Below, in pieces: positions 43,295-64,000 of a DNA stretch of 64,000 nucleotides; within the stretch, counting starts at the first letter, position 1, and each line of letters starts with the position of its first letter. Origin of the DNA: Hyperoplus lanceolatus (lineage: Eukaryota; Chordata; Actinopteri; Uranoscopiformes; Ammodytidae); assembly GCA_026929865.2 (NCBI GenBank), contig CM049407.1, positions 31,587,501 through 31,651,500 on the forward strand. The letters run 5' to 3'. The notes under the pieces are model-generated. The model was not told where the DNA came from. It did not search any database and worked only from the letters and a program-made list of their open reading frames with translations. The translations under genes and the position numbers were made by a program.

Positions 43295-43997
43295 CTTGAA
43301 AAGTACAAATACAAATATCATAAAGCTCTTTTTAGCGGTTAAATCTTTCTGAGGAAAGCCAGCTATGTTGCTAACGATATTTATATGTCAAGCCACTGAC
43401 TATGAATGTCTAAATACTGTTTCCGACTTAGCTTTCAAAATAAAATATGTTTATTTGGTTTAATAGGCCTACATTAAATTAATCAGATAATGTAAAAGGA
43501 ACGGTTTTTCTTTCAACATACTGATGATGACATAAGCCGTTTAGAAGCGCTCCAACATGCCCCCATGCCCCCACGTTGTGTCAGCTTGTCAAGTGAAATG
43601 TCATAACGGTACTACACTGCCATTACGTAACAAATCTAGAGGATCCCTCTAGCTTTGTATTGTGTTGTGTGTACTTATTACACTTGTAATATACACAAAA
43701 AATAATAGCAATAGCATATGCTTTTTTGTTTTTGGTTGTAGTTAAGATTTTATTATGAAGGCGAATTAACTTGCTTGTTCGAACCATGGGTTCGGTTCAA
43801 ACACTTTTGTAAAGCTTGATTTTTTTTAGCAACGTGCATCATGATCCCAATCCGCGCTTCTTTTGTTTCCCACAATCCCTTGCAACATTTTCAAAGCCCA
43901 AAAATTGAAAACCATGTTGAAAACATGCCATGACATGTTTCCAAACCAAAAACAACAACTTTAATAGGATCTATTTCTGTATTATTCAATAATTTTC

Positions 43998-44165
43998 ACA
44001 CCTGTAGGTCCAGGGAGTAGGCTGCTACTCCTCCCGTAGAGGATCAATCCTCAGTAGCAACGAATCACGGGTTCAAAACTGGCCCGTGTTCGTTCTCTGC
44101 ATGCCATTCTCATCTCTGTTTCTACAGTTATCCATAAACATAGAAATGCCGAAAAGTAATTAAAA
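43998..44165 (+). repeat. tRNA-SINE-like remnant
   Basis: Contains TAGGCTGCTACTCCTCCCGTAG, then CACGGGTTCAAAACTGGCCCG, resembling a B-box (GGTTCRANNCC), followed by CATGCCATTCTCATCTCTGTTTC and ATAAACATAGAAATGCC, as in the tail of common fish tRNA SINEs. Not a tRNA gene: it does not fold into a full cloverleaf by eye. Confidence 0.5.
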
Positions 44166-44188
44166 ATCCATTATATTCTCTGACTTAG

Positions 44189-44735
44189 TAAGGGAGAGTG
44201 GGGTGAGTTGTGCCAGGGGGAAGTAATGCCACCCCTTGTTTAAAAAAAACCATATAAGAAATTGGTCATGTGACCACATATTTTGGAAGAGCCATCCATT
44301 TGACTCATCCTGCAATGAAGGGAGACATATGGAATGAGATGTAAGCTCATTTAAGCCAAAATAAAATTACAGTGTTTTGCCTTCAAAGTAAAATGTCCAT
44401 GATCAAGGTTGTTTGATTATTGTGTTTAAACAATTATAGACACATTTGAAAACATTTGACATGTTTTAATGCTTTAGTATGCTACATAGTCACAAATAGC
44501 ACAATGTTAGTCCTGAAGATGGCCAGAATGATGATGATGATGGTGACTTTGTCATTGTGAGCTTTGCAGGTAAAACCACCTAGACCTGCTAGGCCTTAGT
44601 TAAGAAAAAAATGACCATCAATCTTTGTAAATATTTACTTTAAATAAACCTAAAATGAGTAATTTTCTAATGGATTTGTCTTGCTTTTATATAGCATTAC
44701 AGTTTATGAGATATATCAATGAATTTACCCCAACG
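44189..44735 (+). mobile_element. Copy of a GGGAGAGTGGGGTGAGTTGTGCC repeat
   Basis: Homologous to the relic spread over 55290-57525 in stt3a (opposite orientation). Shared strings include CCATCCATTTGACTCATCCTG (57450 region, complemented, diverged) and a coding-like piece reading DDDDGDFVIVSFAGKTT at about 44533-44583 that recurs in the second copy. A transposon fragment of uncertain superfamily. Confidence 0.6.
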
Positions 44736-45607
44736 TATGAATAATGGCAGCCGATTACTCTCTTCATTACACAGGAACTATAATTGGTGCCACAGTAATT
44801 TATCAGCTGCAAATATCTGATATAATTATCTTGAAGCTTTTTTTAAGTCTCTCTAAACCCAGACTTAAATAGTCTAAATCAATGTACGATATTGGGTGTT
44901 GGATGTCTCAATACGCTTTTCCAAAACAAACAAAAAAAATGCTCTTTTTCTGACCTTTGGTTTTGATACTGACGTAATACTGACTCACTTACAGTGTTTC
45001 AGGATTAAATGTATGGAAAACATCATCCGTCACTGCTTCAGATAATATCCTATTCATTTCATCTCTTTGACTCATTTTATGAGATGGCAAGAAGACCTCA
45101 ACTAACCTGCTGTATACGTTGTTGTAAAAATAAACAATTAGTGGAATGTTTAAGTTGTTACATCGCCCTTACCATGTAATGTTCTTAGTTGTTGTTTTGT
45201 GTTTCCTGCTGTTGTTTGAGCATTTTTTTTCATGTGAAAATAAGATGTTAATTAAGATCATTGTTCATTATCTAACTAATATGTATTATTCAGAAGGCCT
45301 ATGCTTAACGTAATAGGTCCACGGACCTACTGGTACTGACATATAGGCCGATATATTGACACTATGTGCATTTTGTGAAGTGTGAGTCATAAAAAAAATA
45401 ACACAGTCAATGGATATCACACTCGTTGAATATGAATGAGCATTTCTCCTTACAGTCTGACATGCTCTGGGCGTGTGGCAGTTTGAACAGACCGGTAAGA
45501 GTGGAATTCTATTTGCGTTCAAACATTCAAACCGAAGGGCTGAGCAGTTGCAGCATGAAAGAAAGAACTACTTTCCCACTCTCGTGGTTAATTTTTGGGG
45601 ACATTCT

Positions 45608-45645
45608 ATTGGACTTCATTTTCTCGCGATACTAGCACGACCAAT
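45608..45645 (+). promoter_or_regulatory. Paired CCAAT boxes upstream of the CKAP2-family gene
   Basis: ATTGG at 45608-45612 and CCAAT at 45641-45645 lie 33 bp apart, with TCTCGCGAT between them and possible CHR-like TTTGAA / TTCAAA at 45485 and 45527. Double CCAAT boxes about 31-33 bp apart bound by NF-Y are a known feature of G2/M gene promoters, which fits a mitotic gene. A probable noncoding first exon follows (ending at about 45771 at GTAGGA). Inference only. Confidence 0.4.
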
Positions 45646-46260
45646 TGCAGCGCAGCAGCACCAAGTCAAATCCCAATGTTTTTTCCGCACTGAGGCAGAG
45701 GCAGGCGACGTGTTTTTCTCCAGAGCTGAGCGGCTGAAGATTGGATTTCTACAACAAAATACGACAACAGGGTAGGATAACTTTTATTATTAACAACATT
45801 ATTATAAATGCCGTCAACGCATTTGAGCAGAATGTAACTACGGCCAACGTCTAGAATGAATGATATGCTTTTATTTGTCATGTCAGCTTCCTTTACATGT
45901 TGGCCACGTTACGCCACAAATCACATACTAAATATTGCTTTGCGTTCCGTTTTACATCACTTGCCCAACTTACGGTATAATTTGTTCAAATTGTTCTTAA
46001 AAAGTAAAAAAAACTAATTGAAAATAGTAAAAAATTGAAAAAAGAATTACTGTATTGTTAGCTTGTGGGAGTTAAGACGACAGCGTCATGCATTAAACAC
46101 GTGCGTAAAAAGACCTTAGTTGCAGATTATACTGAGGATTATTCTAGCATGTTAGAGGGTGTAAATTAATGAGCCTGGTTGTTCACATTAACCATTTGTC
46201 TGTATTCCTTTTTTCGCCCCCCAGAAATTTCAATTCATTTAACCTGGTTGAGGCTTCACA

Positions 46261-49200
46261 ATGGAGAACGTTGCAATTTCAAGACGAAACCAGACCTATA
46301 AGAAAGTAAGTTAACGTAATGGATATCATATAGCATAGGTCTACAACCTGTTGTGTTTACAAAGTTATATTGAGATAGATTCAGTCAACTTATGGTCCTG
46401 TTCTGATTGTTTTAGGGAAACAAGGAAAATGCTCAGCCAGTGTCACATAACCGGGCCCTCCGCACTGAACATGGTGTCAGACACCACACAATAGTTTCAC
46501 AAGCTCCAAAGCCGCCAGCTGCTCTGCCATCATCCAAAGCTGCTCCTGGCATGTACAAAGGCAAGGTCATCCAGTCAAAGATTGGATCCATTTGGAAGTC
46601 CAGTGCCACTGTGTGCCGGGCAGAACCCAAACCATCAGCACCTAAAACAGAGGGCAAAGTGACAAAGAGAAGGTCCCTATCTGAGAGTGACATCCGGGGG
46701 AAACAGAGGGCCGCGCCTACAAACTCCAGGTCTGTTTTAGACAGAGCTACTGTCCCAGGCCGCCGCCCTGCTGCAGCCTGCTCTGCTCACCCTCCCACCA
46801 GAACCAACACAGCAACACTCCACACTAACACACACACCAAGGGAAGAGGGAATCACAACGTACTGCCAAAGGCTCCAGGGACAGAGAAGAAGGTCAACAA
46901 ATCTGCTGTCTCAAGCTCACTCAGCCAGTACAGATTTACCATGGAGACTGCAGAGCAAAGAAGGTAACATTTTTACACAAACACACAAAATATTTGCTCT
47001 GATGTAACTTTACATCAGAAACATTTTTTAATTTATTTGTGTTCCCTTTGCAGAGCCAAACTAGCCAGCTGGCAGGCTGCCAAGGGCAAGACTGTTAAGA
47101 GACCAGCCATGACAGCAGCAAAACCCAAAGTCTCTTCAAACCCCGGAGCCCATCTCAAACCACAGTCTCAGTCTCTGGTTGAGCTCCGGCCAGCTGCACA
47201 GTGCAACCCTCAACCTGAAGCCAGTGTGGAAGCATACAGGCCTCACTGTGCATCCACCCAGCCAGCACACAGCCAGACTCCTGTCATAATGAACACCACC
47301 CTGGACCTGCTGGAGACCTCTGAGGCAGACCTGCCTGTTTACCCAGAGGGCTCGGTGGATGACGTAAGCAAAGGGCCAGGGTTTCTGGATTACCAATATC
47401 ACCTCCCACGGTCATAAAGCATCTTCTTCTCTTTGTTGTCATTTGGACAGATTGTTGTGAACCTGTGTGATGCTCTGGAGGCCTTGGCCACGCCCTCTAC
47501 ATGTGACCATGGTAAGCTCCCCTGCAGAAATGCTGCATTTGGTAAATGTAGTGGTATTAGGTCAGTTCTGAAATATATAATTGATCTATTCGGGTCATTG
47601 ACATATGTAGTCGGATAAATAACAGTAATCATGACTGCCTTTTCTTTGTATTTACACAACTCTCTTGTGACTGTTCCCATTAGAGTGTTCACAGGTGACG
47701 GATGTGTGCAAAGATGAAAGGGAGAATGCTGAATGTGAAGAGAAGCCTGAAGATGTTAGCCAGAAGCTAACGGAGGAAGAAGTGAAGCATGAAGGACAGA
47801 GTGAGACAGAGGATGGGGAAGTAGAAAGTGATGAGGATGTGATGGAGAGCACACCCAGGATGGAGGGAGCTTCAGTTGTCAAGTACAGCGTCAAGACCAC
47901 TCCATACCTGCAAAGGTTAGTTTATTAACTTTCACTTTCACTCAAAATAATAAGTCTTTTGCCTTATCCTTTCATTCAACTATTGTTTATCAATTAATTT
48001 AAAGCCACTACGAGTAACATTTAAATATCTTTTAAACAGCCTCATGTTTCCTCTGATAATCATAAATTACCTTTAACAGCAAACGAGACCATCAGTGCAA
48101 AGAAAGACGTTTTTATATAGTTTTTATTACTGCATTTGGTCTGGTCGCACACCCAGTCCGATTTTCGGTTCGCTCGTGCAAGCTCTATGGTCACATATCC
48201 GTATTGGTCGCAGATTTCAGTGTGGCGCAGCAACGTGAATTGAGAAGCCTATCCCTCCAGGTGAGGGAAGGGGAGCGGGAGCCTTGTTTGATACAGTTAT
48301 TTGTCGTCATAATGACTGATAACGGGGCTGAACCATCAAAGAAAAAAAAGAAAATGCAATGAAGAAAAGCTAAAAGGGAGGGTGATATAGGCTACGGGGG
48401 GACGAGGGCGTTGCCAAGCAACGTGTATACAATTTCACGAGAGTGAAACTAGACTGCAGTGTTTACTCCTAAATGAATGAGCGGTTGATACTAACACAAA
48501 GTTTGCTTTGCTTCACCATCATCAGATAACCATTATCTGAAATAGTAATTATTTACAACAACATAAACACATTACCTCATCGTGATCCATACTAACTGCC
48601 GTCTATCGTTCATTCGCTTTCTGTGAGGAGTCGGACACGTAGCCTAATCTTTCAGCTCTGTGGGAGAGAGAGTAGTTAGGTGAACCTGCATCAACTCATT
48701 GCAATCAGGTGCGTGTGTGACTGGCATTAGTTCTTGCAGTGTCAAAACCACTCTCACGGAGCCGAAAAGAGTCCTCACACTTTCAACACACGGACATGCA
48801 CTATATTGCTCCCTTCTCAGTTCACACTCACGCGCCTGGCACGCGCTAGAAAACAGCTTTGCGACAGCGGGCGTCGTAAAAATACTACCGCTTTTGTCCA
48901 AAGGGGACGCCAACGTGCCATGTTACTCGTAGTGGCTTTAATGGCCACTCTGTAATTTATTTTCTTTTTTATCAAATGTTTTAACCTTCAAATATCCCTT
49001 TATTCCTTTTAGTGTGAAGAGGACAATTGAAGAGGAAGCCAGCACAAATTCCTGCAGGAGAAAGAGCAACATCAAAGATCTGAAGTTCCTGACCCCAGTG
49101 CGCCGCTCCTGTCGTATCCAGAGGAAGAGCTCTGTGCTGCCCAGCATGCTGGTGGACCATGACCCCTGTGTCTCCAGCCTGGCTGAGCTGCTCACCCTGG

Positions 49201-49277
49201 ACCAGGAGGCTCATGCCTACATCTACAGGAAGAACCCTGCTCTCCTGGAAGACCTGCCAGACCAACACACAGCCTGA
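46261..49277 (+). CDS. ckap2: Cytoskeleton-associated protein 2 family (CKAP2/CKAP2L)
   Basis: Six coding exons: 46261-46305, 46416-46963, 47054-47363, 47451-47511, 47684-47915 and 49013-49277, all GT-AG with matching phase; 1461 nt, 486 aa. The family binds and stabilises microtubules at the mitotic spindle. Recognised by the AAPGMYKGKVIQSKIGS motif, AKLASWQAAKGKTVKRP, VVKYSVKTTPYLQ, and the C-terminal DLKFLTPVRRS followed by LPSMLVDHDPCVSSLAELL. Residues 18-20 are KEN, the APC/C degron known in CKAP2 proteins. Shorter than human CKAP2 (~680 aa), mostly because the central helical segment is reduced and an acidic stretch (exon 6) is present instead. CKAP2 and CKAP2L cannot be separated confidently by eye. 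The 5' UTR exon lies at about 45680-45771 and the start exon begins at 46225. Confidence 0.9.
47999..48941. mobile_element. TTAA-flanked MITE in the last ckap2 intron
   Basis: TTAA at 47999-48002 and 48938-48941; inverted ends AGCCACTACGAGTAACAT / ATGTTACTCGTAGTGGCT match perfectly over 18 bp. No transposase. TTAA use fits Kolobok or piggyBac; 935 bp, apparently young because the ends are identical. Confidence 0.88.
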
Positions 49278-49517
49278 GAAGATAAACCACTAGAAATGTA
49301 TGGGACTGGAGCTAATGGACACTTTATATATAATGTTACTGTTTAAAATATTCCACTAATCAATGTTTCTAAGCTGAGTATTGTATATATTATTTTAATG
49401 ATTTGAGGGGGGAGGGGCATACCTCCTTTCTTCTGAATGTATAACTCATTACTATCCCCTAACACTATATTCTATGTTAATATGAAGTTGATAATTATTG
49501 CCAAATGTGCCGAGTAC

Positions 49518-49523
49518 AATAAA
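49518..49523 (+). promoter_or_regulatory. Polyadenylation signal AATAAA of ckap2
   Basis: AATAAA 241 nt downstream of the stop codon, in a suitable 3' UTR context; a second AATAAA follows near 49678. Confidence 0.55.
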
Positions 49524-49699
49524 AGAAAGTTGCCTAATCCTAAATAGTTGTGCTTTAATGATAGGAAGCCTAACGAAGTACCGGACTTCTAGAGTTGATA
49601 AAACAACTTTATCTTCATACAGCCTACATACTGTACACACAGTACTCGAGTTGAGGGGGGATGGCATCCCCCTTGGAAATAAAGATCGCAAAATCATTC

Positions 49700-51225
49700 C
49701 CCTTCTAAGACGGCCATCCCACCTTCCCATCCCGTTATTTTATCAACGAATGTGGAAATATTTCAACATTTAGTAACACCGGCACTTTGGCTGCCGGTAG
49801 CCTACTCCACTCTGCCCTAGATGCCAGCGCTCGCCAGGGGCAGGGAAATGTATTTTTTTTTCCAGCCAATTAAAAAATGTGAATGTAACATACCATTACC
49901 GTTTCTAGTTTCTGATTGGGTGGGCACGGGCTTTCGCCGCCTCAAGTCATCTGCTTTTCTGTGGTCAACTCAACTGTCACATTCCTTAATATCAGTGTTT
50001 CTGACAGCAGAAGTGGATTTTTAATTGAAAGATACTGTCATAATTTATTTTTTTAAGAATCTGAAAATTGTATACAGATGGTTGTTATACTGATGTGGAA
50101 AGCTTCTGGTAGCAGTGCTATCATGGTCAGCATTGATGTGCTTACAAAGCTTACATTACAGTAACTGTGCCAAAAAGCAGGCGCAAAAGAATTCCGCTCA
50201 CATGCTCAGCACGCTTGCATTTTAGGTATCTCTGCCCACCTATTAAACATATTTCTATCAGCCCAACACCTGAATGGAGCGGCTGTTTAATCTCTGTGCC
50301 TTCACTCTAAATATTCAGAATAAAACAATGGTTAACTGATTGCAAGCTAATATGTGAAGAAGGTAGTACTGGCAACCCCCAGTTGACATAGGTAGCATTT
50401 GTTGGTGGTGTTTAGTAAAAGGAAGATCCAGACTTAAAATCCAGCCTGCTATTTCGTTGCACTGCTCAATTGGTTGATGCCCAGAAACATCCCGCCGGAG
50501 CAATGGAACTCACAGTACAGCCTGATGGGGAGGAACTGTGGACTACTAGTGGAGTTTCTGTGGCAAACTTCTCAGGTGCTTCCTTTACTCGGGACATGGG
50601 AGCTTCAGACTTGTGTGCATTCCAGTTAATCTGCTAGATTTGTATTTGATCTTTTATATACAGTCTATGGTTTGTATAAGACATGGTCCTAGGTTCCACA
50701 TTTTCAAAATTGATGAAAAGGTCATTATGCAAACGGTGTGCTGTCATGTCTGAAGTTGGCGATTTTCCACGTACAATTGAACGCATCATGCATGTCTGAG
50801 TGAGTTGTCAGTGCGAGTGCAGACTGCTGTTACGATGCAGAATCTCTGTCTGTACTTCTTATAACGTCTGGGTCACAATGTTGGATCAGAACACAGAAAG
50901 CATTCTGCAGGTAAGAACTGACAATGTACTGACTTCATACAGTCAATAATGTTCGGTTTTGAAAGAAACTCCAGAAGTGTCTGCAATTACATGTACAGCC
51001 ACTAGAAACAAGGTAACTGAAGTGTTCAAGGTTACAGCTTTAATGAAAATACCACATAGTATGCCTTTAATAACAACTGTGGGTCCAGCTTTCATACAAT
51101 TAACATAACTTGCTATATGCAACCGAGTAGTAAGTTCATCCTCTCAACCAGTTTTGGGTGTAACCCAGATCCATGAACTGCTCTAAGTGAGAATAAAATG
51201 AAAGACAAAGCACTATTTTAATCAT
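49700..51225. other. Intergenic stretch between ckap2 and stt3a
   Basis: No coding frame with recognisable features. Contains TE-like debris, for example TTTTATATACAGTCTATGG near 50653, a terminus seen in many fish repeats. The two genes converge here (ckap2 plus, stt3a minus); a variant signal ATTAAA on the minus strand near 51225 could end stt3a transcripts. Confidence 0.5.
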
Positions 51226-51552
51226 GTTTAATCCCACTTTAATTGAACAAATAGAAAAAATCCATAGCGCTCTTTAATGAACACTGCTTTCTTTTGACCA
51301 CTTCATGGTGAATCACACTTCCTGACATGAGGCTGGACGTTTGACACCAGCTCCCTCCGATCTCAGATGAGACATTTCATTATAATAAAAAAAATAAAAT
51401 GAAAATCATTCACAAAAAAAAAAAATCTCAAATGCAAATTTCTTCCCCCAAACCAAAGTATAAAAAGTACTCTTTTCCCACTCATCTGCAGACCACAGGG
51501 GAAGGTGTTCAGTGCTGTGCGCTAAAAGGCTGTTTCACTGCCGGCTGAAGCT

Positions 51553-64000
<12,448 letters not shown>

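Noticed and set aside
48644-48955. Overlapping frames inside the ckap2 intron
   Set aside because: They lie wholly or mainly within the TTAA MITE and show no protein family features.

Overview
The window is a gene-sparse, transposon-rich stretch of a ray-finned (teleost-type) fish genome. The evidence is vertebrate intron-exon genes with clean GT-AG junctions, many hAT-type DNA transposons with 8-bp target duplications, a Tc1-like element, L2-type LINE 3' ends, tRNA-SINE remnants and long (CA)n/(TA)n microsatellites. Gene identities come from reading translated exons and recalled family knowledge; no database search was possible.

Layout. 1-36 (-): probable first coding exon (signal peptide) of a secreted protein cut by the window edge; wnt11 is a synteny-based guess. 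37-8.4 kb: no gene seen. 8977-37067 (-): an unusual 11-exon gene with one THAP zinc finger followed by FOUR tandem THAP12-type (hAT-transposase-derived) modules. Spliced by eye it gives an uninterrupted frame of about 2458 codons. Its 13-kb second intron (20293-33607) is a graveyard of nested hAT elements, and its first intron holds a Tc1-like element. 37.7 kb: a relic of a THAP12 C-terminus. 39084-43294 (-): a canonical single-module thap12 gene (5 coding exons, 722 aa). 45.6-49.3 kb (+): a CKAP2-family mitotic microtubule-associated protein (486 aa). 51553-64000 (-): stt3a, the catalytic oligosaccharyltransferase subunit; 13 coding exons are present and the N-terminal ~139 residues lie beyond the right edge.

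The standout observation is the four-module THAP12 paralog. Every module is a pair of exons (a 31-49 nt linker exon, phase 0 to 1, plus a ~1.5-1.8 kb exon, phase 1 to 0). A pair can therefore be duplicated or skipped without breaking the frame. The canonical thap12 next door has exactly one such pair, which suggests growth by exon-pair duplication after gene duplication. ckap2 and stt3a are unrelated neighbours in function. The stt3a introns contain a large inverted repeat, a ~550-bp AT tract, and simple repeats lying directly against splice sites.
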